From Solimonas aquatica (GTDB lineage Bacteria; Pseudomonadota; Gammaproteobacteria; Nevskiales; Nevskiaceae), in NCBI RefSeq assembly GCF_900111015.1, contig NZ_FOFS01000006.1:62001-126000 (forward strand): a stretch of DNA of 64,000 bases, read 5' to 3'. The notes beneath the pieces are model-generated. The model was given only the letters and a program-made list of their open reading frames with translations, ran no database searches and had not been told where the DNA came from. Position 1 is the first letter of the stretch. Each line of letters starts with the position of its first letter. Shown one piece after another: positions 1 to 8,965 of this stretch. A program made the position numbers and the translations under genes.

Positions 1-511
1 TGCCGATATTGCGCACGCTGGTGATGTCGAAGCGGAACACGTTCTTGCTGATCACGCCACCGGCGAAGGTGTACTTGCGTCCCGCCACCAGACCATCACC
101 GCCACCGGCGATGTACGAGGTGTAGCTGAGCATGTGATGCGGATCGTTGTGCGAGTCCGAACCCAGCAGGCCGACGATGTTGCCCGCCACGTTGGAGGCC
201 AGCACGTTGGGCAGCTCCGCCGTCCAGATCACGTTGCCGTAGGTCGTGGAGTTGGGTTCTGCGTCGAGCACCGCCAGGAAGTCCTGGCTGGTCTTGGTCG
301 AGCAGACCGGCGTCGAACAACCGTCGGCACTCCACACCAGCAGCACCGAGCCGTTGGGAATGACATTGCCCGTGTACTTGTTGACCGCCGCCGGCGCACC
401 GGCAACCGCGGCCCCGGCACCCGCCAGCGCACCGAGCGCCAGCGCGCCGGCTGCCGCGCGTCGCCAAGGCGAAGCACGGCACCCAACCGTTTCTTTCACT
501 TTCTGTTCCAT
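1..511 (-). CDS. SBP56/methanethiol-oxidase-like periplasmic protein, 3' part missing
   Basis: The ORF opens at an ATG with GGGGAG just upstream and runs off the left edge, so only about 170 N-terminal residues are visible. The N-terminus has an arginine pair followed by an Ala/Leu-rich stretch, which looks like an export signal. The mature part contains a segment reading LAVLDAEPNSTTYGNVI and then DPHHMLSY. These resemble the 'DVDP...YGxV' and 'HH' segments of 56-kDa selenium-binding proteins, whose bacterial members include periplasmic, copper-dependent methanethiol oxidase. mtoX genes are known to lie near mauG and SCO1-type genes, and a MauG-like gene lies nearby here. The assignment rests on short motifs and the catalytic C-terminus is outside the window. 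Confidence 0.6.
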   Translation of the reverse strand, partial: MEQKVKETVGCRASPWRRAAAGALALGALAGAGAAVAGAPAAVNKYTGNVIPNGSVLLVWSADGCSTPVCSTKTSQDFLAVLDAEPNSTTYGNVIWTAELPNVLASNVAGNIVGLLGSDSHNDPHHMLSYTSYIAGGGDGLVAGRKYTFAGGVISKNVFRFDITSVRNIG

Positions 512-812
512 GAAACTCCCCATGTGTCGATGAATCCGGCGCGAGCGCCGGCCGTCAATCACACACACGCAAGACCCCCGTCTGCTTTGCGCCAACTTGT
601 TATGCAATGCCACAGAGGACTGCGGTATCGATTGCGCGGCGGATCGTACACTCCCGGGTATGGTTCCCAGGCTGCGGCGCCTAGACTATTTGGCAACATG
701 CATAGATACATTTTTGCAGAGGCAAATGATTCATGACGTTAGCTTGTGCAAGCGCTCACAGCCGACGACGAAGTGCTGTGCATATGAAGCAAAGCGTCGC
801 TGGCGATCGCCA
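512..812. other. intergenic region upstream of the SBP56-like gene
   Basis: About 300 bases lie between the RND permease stop and the SBP56-like start, both on the minus strand. The stretch around 690-760 is distinctly more AT-rich than its surroundings and probably holds the promoter of the SBP56-like gene. No convincing -35/-10 pair, operator or terminator could be fixed, and no credible small gene was seen. Confidence 0.4.
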
Positions 813-3800
813 TCAGTAAGCGTGCTGCCGCGCAGTCTCGCGCAGCAGGCGCTGCGTGGCGCCGGCGCCGAAGCGCAGATACAGCCAGGGCGTGAGGAAG
901 CTGTCGAGCAGCGTGCTGCTGATCAGGCCGCCGAAAATCACCAGTGCCACCGGATGCAGGATTTCCTTGCCGGGCGCCTGCCCTGCGACGACCAGCGGCA
1001 ACAGGGCCAGGGCCGCGATCAGCGCCGTCATCAGCACCGGCGTCAGCCGCTCGGCCGAACCACGCAGCACCTGCGCTGTTCCGAAAGACTCATCCCCGTG
1101 CAGCGCCAGATTGAGAAAGTGACTGAGCTTGAGAATGCCGTTGCGCGCGGCGATACCCGCCAGGGTGATGAAGCCGATCAGGCTCGCCACCGACAGCGGC
1201 GTGGCGCTGAGCTTGAGCGCCAGCACGCCACCGATCAGCGCCAGCGGCACATTGCCCAGCACGATCAGGCTCAGGGTCCAGGAGCGATAGCGGCCATAGA
1301 GCACCAGCAGCATCAGCGCCAGCGACAGCAGCGAGAGCAGGCCGATGCGCAGCTGCGCGGCCTGCTGCGCCTGCACCTGTCCTTCCACCTTCAGCGTGTA
1401 GCCTTGCGGCAGCGGCAGACGCGCCAGCCGCGCCTGCGCCTCGACGCTGGCCGCCGCGAAGCCGCTGTCCGCAGGATACGCCGTCACCACCAGCCGTCGA
1501 CGCAGGTTCTCGCGCAGGATCTGATTGGCGCCGCTGTGCGTGCGGAACTCGGCGATCTGCGCCAGCGGCACCGGCCCGGCGGGCGCGTCGAGCAGCAGCG
1601 CCGGCAGCGCGCTGGCCTGCCGCGCTTCGGGCGGCAGGCGCAGCACCAGCTCATAGCGTCGCTCGCCTTCGATGATCTGCGACAGCGGCAGCCCCAGACT
1701 GAGCTGACTCAGGGTCTGCTGCACCGCCGGCGCCGCGAGGCCATATTGCGCGGCGCGGCGCGTGTCGACGTGGATGTCCAGCTGCGGCACTGCCTGCTGC
1801 GCCTCGATCTGCACCTCGGCCAGACCCGGCAGCGCCGCCAGCTGCGCGCGCACCTGCGCGGCCAGCGACTGCAGGACGTTCAGGTCTTCACCGAACAGCT
1901 TCACCACCAGCGGCGCGCGCACGCCGGAGAGCAGATGATCGAGCCGATGCGAAATCGGCTGGCCGATGGCGATGTTCGCCGGAAGCGCCGACAGCCGCTC
2001 ACGGACCTGCGCCACCACCGCCTCGCGGCTGCGCCCGCCTTCGCGCAGGGCCAGATCCAGTTCAGCGTAATGCACGCCCTCGGCATGCTCATCGAGTTCG
2101 GCGCGGCCGGTGCGCCGGCCCACGTGCAGGACTTCCGGAATCTGCAGCAGCTGCGCTTCGGCCATGCGCCCCAGACGATCCGATTCCGCCAGCGAGATGC
2201 CGGGCTGCGCAATCAGATTCACGGTCAGCGTGCCCTCGTTGAACGGCGGCAGAAAGGTTCGCGGCAGCGTGAACGCGCAAGCGCTGGCCAGCAGCGCCAG
2301 CAGCAGCGTCGGCAGCAGCACCCGGCGCGGCTGCTGCAGAACCGCCTGCAGCGCGCGGCGATACGCCGCCTTGAGCGCCTGCAGCCAGCGCGGCTCCTGC
2401 GGTGTCTGCTGCTGATCGAGCAGCCATAGCGCCAGCACCGGGGCGGTGCTCACCGCCACCAGCAGGCTGGCGAGAATCGCGGCGATATAGGCCAGGCCCA
2501 GCGGCGCAAACAGACGCGCCTCGATGCCCTGCAGCGCGAACAGCGGCACGAACACCAGCACGATGATCAGGGTCGCGTACAGCACGCCGGAGCGCACCTC
2601 GATGGTGGCCTGCGCGATCAGTGCCATCACGCTCTGCTGTTCGCGGCGCTGTCGCAAGCGGCGCAGGATGTTCTCCACGCCCACCACCGCATCGTCCACC
2701 AGCTCGCCGACGGCGATGGCCAGACCGCCGAGGGTCATGGTGTCGATGGCAAAACCGAAGGCACGCAGCACCAGCAGCGCCGCCAGCAGCGACAGCGGAA
2801 TCGCCGCCAGGCTCACCGCCGTGGCGCGCGCGCTGCGCAGAAAGACATAGAGCACCAGCAGCACCAGCAGGGCGCCGCCATAAAGGGCCTCGCGCACATT
2901 GTGCAGCGCGCGCGATATGAAGTCGGCCTGGCGGAACAGCTCGACGCGCTGCAGGCCCGCCGGCAGTCCGGCATCGAGTTCCCGCAGACGCGTCTGCAGA
3001 TCCTGCGTGAGGCGCAGGCTGTCCACGCCGGGCTGCTTCTGGATGGAGAGAATCACCGCCGGCTGTGCATCCACACCGGCATCGCCGCGCTTGAGCCGCG
3101 CACCGACGCCCAGCTCCGCCACCTGCGACAGCCGCAGCGGCGCATTGCCGCGCCAGGCCACCGCCAGATCGCCGAGTTCTTCCAGCGAGAACGGCCGGCC
3201 GTGGCTGCGCAGCGCCAGCTCACGGCCGCCGCTGTCGGCGTAGCCGGCGCCGTAGTCGCGACCATAGCCGCGCGCCGCCTCGATCAGCTGCTGCAGGCTC
3301 AGCTCGTGCAGACGCAGACGCTGCGGATCGGGACGGATTTCGTACTGCCGCGATTCACCGCCGATCACCAGCACCTGCGCCACGCCGGGCACCGCCAGCA
3401 GCGCCGGACGCAGACGCCAGTCGGCGAGATCGCGCAGCTGCATGGCGTCGAGACTGCCGTCGCCGGCATGCAGGCCGATCAGCATCACCTCGCCCATCAG
3501 CGAGCTGAGCGGTCCGATGCGCGGCTGCGCGTTTTCCGGCAACTGCGCGCGCACCGTCTCCAGCCGCTCGGCCACCAGCTGACGGTTGCGATAGACATCG
3601 CTGCCCCAGGCGAATTCCGCGTAGATCACCGCCAGACCGGTGCTGGACACCGAGCGCACGCGCTCCACGTCGGGCAGCGCACTGAGCGCGGCTTCCACCG
3701 GCAGGCTCAGCTGCGACTCGGCGTCCTCGGCCGCCATGCCGGGTGCCTCCAGCTGCACGCTCACGGTCGGACGCGTGAGATCCGGCAACACGTCCACCGG

Positions 3801-3905
3801 CAGCGTGCGCACGCGATACAGGCCCAGCAGCAGCAACAGCGCGGAAGCCAGCAGCACCAGCAGACGATGGCGCAGACTCCAGTTGACGATGCCTTCGTAG
3901 ATCAA
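813..3905 (-). CDS. HME-type RND metal efflux permease (CzcA/CusA family)
   Basis: This 1030-residue protein is full length for the heavy-metal RND permease family, which drives metal export from periplasm or cytoplasm using the proton gradient. It starts at a TTG that overlaps the upstream TGA as TTGA. The first membrane segment follows at once, and the fourth carries GGLAIAVGELVDDAVVGVEN, the family's proton-relay region. The porter region has FNEGTLTVNLIAQPG and HAEGVHY, typical of CzcA-like members. I do not see the methionine pattern expected of CusA, so the substrate cannot be read from sequence. It is the last gene of the MbnP-MbnH operon, and no full membrane-fusion or outer-membrane partner is visible. 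Copper is suggested by context only. Confidence 0.9.
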   Translation of the reverse strand: MIYEGIVNWSLRHRLLVLLASALLLLLGLYRVRTLPVDVLPDLTRPTVSVQLEAPGMAAEDAESQLSLPVEAALSALPDVERVRSVSSTGLAVIYAEFAWGSDVYRNRQLVAERLETVRAQLPENAQPRIGPLSSLMGEVMLIGLHAGDGSLDAMQLRDLADWRLRPALLAVPGVAQVLVIGGESRQYEIRPDPQRLRLHELSLQQLIEAARGYGRDYGAGYADSGGRELALRSHGRPFSLEELGDLAVAWRGNAPLRLSQVAELGVGARLKRGDAGVDAQPAVILSIQKQPGVDSLRLTQDLQTRLRELDAGLPAGLQRVELFRQADFISRALHNVREALYGGALLVLLVLYVFLRSARATAVSLAAIPLSLLAALLVLRAFGFAIDTMTLGGLAIAVGELVDDAVVGVENILRRLRQRREQQSVMALIAQATIEVRSGVLYATLIIVLVFVPLFALQGIEARLFAPLGLAYIAAILASLLVAVSTAPVLALWLLDQQQTPQEPRWLQALKAAYRRALQAVLQQPRRVLLPTLLLALLASACAFTLPRTFLPPFNEGTLTVNLIAQPGISLAESDRLGRMAEAQLLQIPEVLHVGRRTGRAELDEHAEGVHYAELDLALREGGRSREAVVAQVRERLSALPANIAIGQPISHRLDHLLSGVRAPLVVKLFGEDLNVLQSLAAQVRAQLAALPGLAEVQIEAQQAVPQLDIHVDTRRAAQYGLAAPAVQQTLSQLSLGLPLSQIIEGERRYELVLRLPPEARQASALPALLLDAPAGPVPLAQIAEFRTHSGANQILRENLRRRLVVTAYPADSGFAAASVEAQARLARLPLPQGYTLKVEGQVQAQQAAQLRIGLLSLLSLALMLLVLYGRYRSWTLSLIVLGNVPLALIGGVLALKLSATPLSVASLIGFITLAGIAARNGILKLSHFLNLALHGDESFGTAQVLRGSAERLTPVLMTALIAALALLPLVVAGQAPGKEILHPVALVIFGGLISSTLLDSFLTPWLYLRFGAGATQRLLRETARQHAY

Positions 3906-4447
3906 GCGTGCGCTTCCCGACGGCGGCGCAGCCGCCACCGCAGAACCAGCAGCGCCAGCGGCAACAGCAGCAGCGCCAGCCATGCGGGCGGCGCGTGCGA
4001 GGCCGCCGGCGCCGCCTGGGTTTCGGCCGCGAGCACACCGTCGAGCTGCTCCTGCCAATGCTCGCCGCGCGCGATGATTTGCAGCGGCAAGGCCTCACGC
4101 GCCGGCAGCACACCCGGCGGCACGCGATACAGACCCTCGCCTGCCGGTGCCGCCTGCACGCTGCGCGCGCCGCTGCGCAACTGCAGGTTCAGGCCCGACA
4201 GCGGCGCATTGCTCTGATAGTCATCGGCATAGATCAGCAGGCCGGCGTCGCCATCGCGCAGCACGACCAGCTCCAGATGCGTGCCGCTCAGCGCCAGGCG
4301 CGGCGAGTCATCCGGTGGCGGCGGCATCGACTCTGCGGCCTGCGGCGGCACTTCCTGCGCCGGCTCGTGGACATGACCCTCATGCGCCGGCGCGCGCAAG
4401 GCCAGCGCCAACAGTGCGAGCAGCAGACCAGCCTGGGCTGCCTTCAT
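3902..4447 (-). CDS. His-rich, membrane-anchored periplasmic protein of the MbnP operon
   Basis: This 181-residue protein has a signal peptide, then a His-rich stretch (HEGHVHEP from residue 22), about 90 residues of probable beta-rich domain, and one C-terminal membrane helix ending in an Arg-rich tail. It is therefore a periplasmic domain tethered to the inner membrane. The start ATG overlaps the MbnH stop as ATGA, and its own stop overlaps the RND start as TTGA, so translation is probably coupled. From memory, the central domain resembles the N-terminal Ig-like region of some adaptors of CzcA-type pumps, but the adaptor hairpin and lipoyl parts are absent. A role in handing metal to the permease is inferred. 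I do not recognise a named family. Confidence 0.75.
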   Translation of the reverse strand: MKAAQAGLLLALLALALRAPAHEGHVHEPAQEVPPQAAESMPPPPDDSPRLALSGTHLELVVLRDGDAGLLIYADDYQSNAPLSGLNLQLRSGARSVQAAPAGEGLYRVPPGVLPAREALPLQIIARGEHWQEQLDGVLAAETQAAPAASHAPPAWLALLLLPLALLVLRWRLRRRREAHA

Positions 4448-5490
4448 GAATCTTCTCCGGGATCGGCAAAGCGCGGATCGTGCAGAAAGCGCTCGTCGGT
4501 GAGCGTGTCGAGAAACGCGCGCAGTGCGGCGCGGTCCGCCGCGTCGAGCTTCAGACCCTGGCGCAGCGCCGGGTCCAGCGTGGCGGAAGACACGATGCCT
4601 TCGGCGTAATGGGCCAGCACCGCGTCCAGGGTTTCGAAGCGACCATCGTGCATGTACGGCCCGCTCACCGCGATGTTGCGCAGCGAGGGCACGCGGAACA
4701 GGCCGCGATCCTCGGCGCGCTCGGTGATGTGTGCACGGCCCGGATCCCGGGGCTCGGCATCCAGGCCGTTGTTGCGGAAACTGTAGTCGCTGAACAGCGG
4801 CTCGCGATGGCAGCTGACGCATTGCGCGCGGAACACCGCCAGGCCGCGCTGCTCCTGCGCATTGAAACGCACACGGCCGGCCAGGTAGCGGTCATAAGGC
4901 GAATCCGCCGACTGCAGCGTGCCGACGAACTGGGTCAGCGCCAGCAGCACGTGCTGACCATCGATGCGCGGCGAGCCGAAGGCGGCGGCGAAGCGCGGCG
5001 GATAGCGCGGATCATCCTGCAGCTTGCGCACCACGCCCGCCAGGGTCTCGGCCATCTCCACCGGATTGCTGATGGGCCCCAGTGGCTGCACTTCCAGCGG
5101 ATGCACGCCACCGTCCCACATGAAGCTCGGCTGCCAGGCCAGATTGAACAGCGCCGGGGCATTGCGCGTGCCCAGCGCATTGTTGACGCCATGGCTGAGG
5201 CGGTGCCCGGCGTTGGCAAAGGCCACGAACTGCTGATGGCAGTTGGCGCAGGCAATGCTGTCGTCGCGCGACAGCTTGGGCTCGTAGAACAGCGCGCGGC
5301 CCAGCTCGAAGCCGGCGCGGCTGAGCGGATTGCCGGAGAAATCGTAGACCGGTCGCGGCCAGCCCTCAGGCTGCTGCAGTCGCGGTGTGCCGTGCCGGCG
5401 CCAGCTGTCGGCAGCCAGCTGCGAAAACTGCGGCCAGCCCAGCGCCAGACCCAGCCCCACCAGCGTCAGGAACACAGCCAGCCATTTCAT
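4444..5490 (-). CDS. mbnH: di-haem MauG/cytochrome-c-peroxidase-family protein, MbnH-like
   Basis: The 348-residue protein has an N-terminal membrane/signal segment and two c-type haem motifs, CANCH (81-85) and CVSCH (224-228), with the spacing of the bacterial CcpA/MauG family. It should act in the periplasm. MbnH of methanobactin loci is a member of this family that oxidises a tryptophan of MbnP to kynurenine. Here the gene follows an MbnP gene directly, with an ATGA overlap (stop at 5487-5489, start at 5488-5490), which is the reason for preferring MbnH to a plain peroxidase. No methanobactin precursor or biosynthesis gene is visible. An ordinary cytochrome c peroxidase is the alternative. 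Confidence 0.82.
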   Translation of the reverse strand: MKWLAVFLTLVGLGLALGWPQFSQLAADSWRRHGTPRLQQPEGWPRPVYDFSGNPLSRAGFELGRALFYEPKLSRDDSIACANCHQQFVAFANAGHRLSHGVNNALGTRNAPALFNLAWQPSFMWDGGVHPLEVQPLGPISNPVEMAETLAGVVRKLQDDPRYPPRFAAAFGSPRIDGQHVLLALTQFVGTLQSADSPYDRYLAGRVRFNAQEQRGLAVFRAQCVSCHREPLFSDYSFRNNGLDAEPRDPGRAHITERAEDRGLFRVPSLRNIAVSGPYMHDGRFETLDAVLAHYAEGIVSSATLDPALRQGLKLDAADRAALRAFLDTLTDERFLHDPRFADPGEDS

Positions 5491-6293
5491 GAATCATGCG
5501 CGCGATGGCGAGGCTCGTTGTGGACATGATCGACATGGAACAGACCCGGCAGATTGTCGGACAGGGTCTTGCCCGCACTGCTGCCCATCACGGTATTGAG
5601 CTGCGCGATGCGGATCTCGTGCGTGCCACGGAACAGCTCGGCCAGATCCACGTACAGATGAATCTCGGGCTCGATGCGCTCGCTGACTTTCGCGACACTC
5701 GGCGCAAGCGGCAGATACACGCTGCGTGCGCGGTCCTGCGCATCGACGCTGCCCAGATGATAGGTCAGCGCATGGTCGTCCGCGCCGGACTGCGGCGAGT
5801 GGCCTTCGAGCTGCAGGAAGATGTAGCCGGACTTCCAGGTCCAGAACAGACCCTGGGCCGGATCGAGCGTACCGGACTGCACGCCGGCGTGATTGCGCGC
5901 CTCGTCCACCCCCACCAGGAATTCGATGCCATCGTAATCACCGGGCGGCACCGCTTCGATACGAAAGCGCAGCGAGGCCGGATCGGCCGCGTCCACCAGG
6001 TAATAGCCCTTGCTGGACTGCGCATCGACGGCCGGCACGAACCACTGGCCGTCGCGACGGTGCAGACGGAAGTTGCTCAGGTAATAGCGGAGCTTGTCGA
6101 CGCTGAAACGCTCGCCCTGCGGCGTGGGATATTGCGCCTCGTGCAACTGCAGCGCCTGGCCATCCACCTGATGCGTGATCTCCAGCGCCACCGCGCCGAC
6201 GGCCGTGGCCTGATGCCGGCCGCAAGCGGCCAGCATCACGGCCATCACGAGCCAAAGCACCCCCATGCGCGCTTTGCGCAGTCCCCAACTCAT
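5487..6293 (-). CDS. mbnP: MbnP-family copper-associated lipoprotein
   Basis: The 268-residue protein begins with charged residues, a hydrophobic stretch and a lipobox ending LAAC, so it should be a periplasmic lipoprotein. It carries hallmark segments of the MbnP family, including RYYLSNFRL, a GVD-containing region and WTWKSGYIFLQLEG. The two tryptophans at 151 and 153 sit where MbnP proteins carry the residue that MbnH converts to kynurenine. MbnP binds copper. The chosen ATG at 6293 follows a GGGGTAGGG stretch, and an in-frame TTG two codons earlier is less likely. It is the first gene of a four-gene overlapping operon. Its start lies inside a 120-bp element that is repeated upstream of the first CruR-like gene. 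Confidence 0.85.
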   Translation of the reverse strand: MSWGLRKARMGVLWLVMAVMLAACGRHQATAVGAVALEITHQVDGQALQLHEAQYPTPQGERFSVDKLRYYLSNFRLHRRDGQWFVPAVDAQSSKGYYLVDAADPASLRFRIEAVPPGDYDGIEFLVGVDEARNHAGVQSGTLDPAQGLFWTWKSGYIFLQLEGHSPQSGADDHALTYHLGSVDAQDRARSVYLPLAPSVAKVSERIEPEIHLYVDLAELFRGTHEIRIAQLNTVMGSSAGKTLSDNLPGLFHVDHVHNEPRHRAHDS

Positions 6294-6410
6294 GAGCAAC
6301 CCTACCCCGTATGCCTGCTTTTGCTATAGGCGGGGCATGCTAAGGCTTGCGCCTGCGACGACAAAGCAATTCTTGGGACTACCGTTATGCCATTTTGTTT
6401 GGGCCGGCAG
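6291..6410 (-). repeat. 120-bp leader/promoter repeat, copy 1 (upstream of mbnP)
   Basis: This stretch matches 9451-9570 along its length with only a one-base indel, at roughly three-quarters identity by eye. Read on the minus strand it ends with GGGGTAGGGT, a short spacer and the mbnP ATG. Conserved blocks include AAAATGRCATAACRGTAG and TTAGCATGCC. Possible -35 TTTGTC and -10 TAGCAT hexamers sit 17 bases apart at the same places in both copies. A shared promoter with a metal-responsive operator is the likely role, but that is inference. Confidence 0.75.
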
Positions 6411-6501
6411 CCCGGCACTCGCCGGGAATCAGGCAGCGGGCGGCGGCTCGGCTGCGCCCGCTGCCTTACCTCAGATCCGCATGAGGCCGCGCCCGCTGCG
6501 A

Positions 6502-8880
6502 TCAGAAGTCATAGTGCAGCTCGGCGAAGGCGCTGCGCTGCGGGAAGGGATGGAACAGGAAATACTTCTCGTTGTTGAGATTGTCCACGCCCAAGGCCGC
6601 CGACCAGTGCTTGTCGAGCTGATAGCGCACGCGGGTGTCGAACACCGTGTAGCCTTCGAAGCCCTGATAGGTGTGCGTGACGATGTCGCTGCCGTCCACC
6701 GTGGCATACAGGCGCGTGGCGTAGCGGCCGGCCAGCGACAGCGTCCAGTCCTCGTCCGGCCGGTAGCTGAGCACACCGCTGGCACGCCACTTCGCCACAT
6801 ACGGCGTGCGACGCCCCACCGAGTGCGCGCCCGCCGTCGTCGGCACATAGCTGTCGTTTTCCAGGATTTCGGCATCGACATAGGTGGCGCTGCCGGTGAA
6901 AGACAGGCCGTCGAGGAACAAGCGATCCTTGCCCACTTCCACTTCCACGCCACGCTGCCGGGTCTTGTCCAGGTTCTGCACGAAGGAGGTGGTGACGGTG
7001 CTGCTGAGCTGGGCGTTCTGCGAGATCAGCAGGTCCTTGACCGTTTCCTGGAACAGCGTCACGCGCAGCAGCGCATCATGGTGCCGATAGATGGCACTGA
7101 ACTCGCCGGCCCACACATCCTCCGGCTTGAGGTAAGGATTGGCCTGGGTGTAGGTCGAGCCGGTGGCGATGTTCTGATACAGCTCGCCGACCGTGGGGAA
7201 ACGCAGGGCGCGACCCAGCGAAGCCTTCAGCTCCAGCGCCGGCAGACTCTGCCAGGCCAGCGTGGCCTTGGGCGAGACACCACGCTTGTCGAGCTCGGGC
7301 TGCTGGACCGGGAAGTAGGTGAAGCTCGAAGTCCCGCTGCGGTTGTTGTTGAAACCGTCGAACGCTTTCCATTTCTCGTAGCGGGCGCCGACGGTGGCGG
7401 TCCATGCCGGCGCGATGCGCCACTGCTCCTGCGCCCAGGCCGCCAGCGTACGCGTCTTGCCGCGCGAATCACTGAACAGCGCGCCCTTGCCGGCGCTGAA
7501 CCAGTCGGGGCTGTCGTACAAGGGACTGGCCAGGTGGTACTGATCGGCATGCAGACCGGCGCTGAGGGTGTGCACGCTGGCCAGGCCCTGCGGGTGATAG
7601 CTGATCCGGGCGTCGGCCGTGCGCCAGCCGGTGTCGCCGGCGTCGGTGATGCGCCCGCTGCTGCTCTGATAATTGCTGCCGCTGCTGTTGCTGGGCGTCG
7701 AGGTCCGCGACAGATCCTTCACATAGTCGAAGTCACTGACCGCGAGCTGCCAGTCCAGGGTTTCGCTGCGATCCGTCAGGGACAGGCCCTGCGCCAGACG
7801 ACGCTGATCCACGGTACCGTCGCTGTACAGCGCGGCGATGGTGTTGGCGCTGTAGCTGTTGCCATTGATCGTGACCTTGCCGCTGCTGCCACCGCTGTTG
7901 CCGATATAGCTTGCGCCGCTGGCATCCTGCAGATAAGTCTGCGGCCGCGTGGTGGCGGTGTTCTGCCAGTAGGCCAGGGTGTAGACCAGCTGCAGCGTGC
8001 TGCTGAAGTCGTAGCCGAGACGGGCCACGGCGCTGTCCTGCGTGGTATGCGTCAGATTGCCCGCGCCCAGCACCAGGATGTTGCCGCCGGTGCGGTTGCG
8101 GTCGGCATAGGCGCCGCTGATCACGGGATCGCCGCTGGCCGCAGTGGTCGTGGATTTGCCGATGGTCAGATAGGTGACCGGCTGGCTGTTGCTGTCCAGG
8201 TGATTGAAATCCAGACGCCAGAACCAGGCACCGCGACGATCCGCCAGATCCGCGCCCAGCTCGTAGGCCTTGTAATCGCTATCGCTGCCGTACTGCCTGA
8301 AAGGCTGGAACGAGCTGTTGAGGCGCAGGCTGCTCTCGAACGTCTCCGGCGTGCGCGTGGCGATCTCCACGACCGCGCCATAGGAATTGCCGGGATAGGC
8401 CGCCGCGTAGGGGCCATAGAGCACATCGACATGGTCGATGGCGCCGGGCGGCACCAGAAACCATTGCGGCGAACCATTGCCGTTGTTGTTGTTGACCAGG
8501 GTCGAGAGCAGCAGGCCATCGGCGTAGATCAGGCTGCGGGCGCTGGCATTGATACCGGTGGTGCGCGTCGCCACCGGTGCATTGGTGTCGCCGATGTAAC
8601 GCTTGCGCACCAGCAGGCTGGGCAGATATTTCAGCGCATCCTCGGTGTTGCTCAGATTGACGGTCTGCTGCAGCTGCTCGGCCGAGACCGTCTGCACAAT
8701 CGCCGGCGTCCTGGCCGGCGCCGGGCGCTGGCGCAGCGCCTCCACCACCACGGTTTGCTCATCCACTTCTGCTACTGCCAGCGGCTGCACGGCATCCGCT
8801 TCGGCCCTGGCGAGGGCGGGCAACAGAAGCGCACTGGAAAACAGCCCGGCGGCACGCCAGGCGATATGACGATAAGACAT
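6502..8880 (-). CDS. TonB-dependent outer-membrane receptor downstream of CruR-like uORF
   Basis: This 792-residue protein starts at an ATG preceded by GGGGAAGG, has a signal peptide ending ALARA, a plug domain with the TonB-receptor pattern (VLYGPYAAAYPGNSYG and neighbouring residues) and a barrel ending in aromatic FAELHYDF. An ATG further out in the same frame would give a much longer N-terminus with no signal peptide, so it was rejected. The gene follows the DUF2946/CruR-like gene by 85 bases and precedes the MbnP operon. Copper or a copper chelate is the likely substrate from this context, since CruR controls TonB receptors for copper in Bordetella. Residues that would define the ligand are not evident. 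Confidence 0.9.
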   Translation of the reverse strand: MSYRHIAWRAAGLFSSALLLPALARAEADAVQPLAVAEVDEQTVVVEALRQRPAPARTPAIVQTVSAEQLQQTVNLSNTEDALKYLPSLLVRKRYIGDTNAPVATRTTGINASARSLIYADGLLLSTLVNNNNGNGSPQWFLVPPGAIDHVDVLYGPYAAAYPGNSYGAVVEIATRTPETFESSLRLNSSFQPFRQYGSDSDYKAYELGADLADRRGAWFWRLDFNHLDSNSQPVTYLTIGKSTTTAASGDPVISGAYADRNRTGGNILVLGAGNLTHTTQDSAVARLGYDFSSTLQLVYTLAYWQNTATTRPQTYLQDASGASYIGNSGGSSGKVTINGNSYSANTIAALYSDGTVDQRRLAQGLSLTDRSETLDWQLAVSDFDYVKDLSRTSTPSNSSGSNYQSSSGRITDAGDTGWRTADARISYHPQGLASVHTLSAGLHADQYHLASPLYDSPDWFSAGKGALFSDSRGKTRTLAAWAQEQWRIAPAWTATVGARYEKWKAFDGFNNNRSGTSSFTYFPVQQPELDKRGVSPKATLAWQSLPALELKASLGRALRFPTVGELYQNIATGSTYTQANPYLKPEDVWAGEFSAIYRHHDALLRVTLFQETVKDLLISQNAQLSSTVTTSFVQNLDKTRQRGVEVEVGKDRLFLDGLSFTGSATYVDAEILENDSYVPTTAGAHSVGRRTPYVAKWRASGVLSYRPDEDWTLSLAGRYATRLYATVDGSDIVTHTYQGFEGYTVFDTRVRYQLDKHWSAALGVDNLNNEKYFLFHPFPQRSAFAELHYDF

Positions 8881-8908
8881 GAACCTTCCCCGATAGATCC
8901 GGCGCGCA

Positions 8909-8921
8909 GCCTCCTGGAGGC
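8909..8921 (-). other. small palindrome in the CruR1-receptor gap
   Basis: GCCTCC and GGAGGC flank a single base, making a compact palindrome 28 bases before the receptor start. It lies in the 85-base gap where copper-induced termination would act in a CruR unit. There is no U-tract, so it is not a standard terminator. Confidence 0.4.
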
Positions 8922-8965
8922 CGCACGCGCTTTTGCGTAGTTGAAACGGCAGGAAAAAAGAGAGC

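Noticed and set aside
597-2429. Long plus-strand ORF of 610 codons over the RND permease
   Set aside because: It is rich in Arg/Gln/His with no domain sense, as expected for the antisense frame of a GC-rich gene.
5487-6293. A methanobactin gene cluster
   Set aside because: Only MbnP and MbnH are present, with no precursor peptide or MbnB/MbnC gene in the window.
6291-6410. A Zur box in AAAATGRCATAACRGTAG
   Set aside because: It resembles half of a Zur site, but the second half does not match in either copy, so no zinc regulator was assigned.
6265-8940. 891-codon plus-strand ORF over the first TonB receptor
   Set aside because: It has no start signal or recognisable motifs and mirrors the receptor on the other strand.
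8921-8960. A third copy of the dispersed repeat next to the first receptor gene
   Set aside because: Only a short CGCTTTTGCGTAG-like match is shared, with no stem or flanking blocks.
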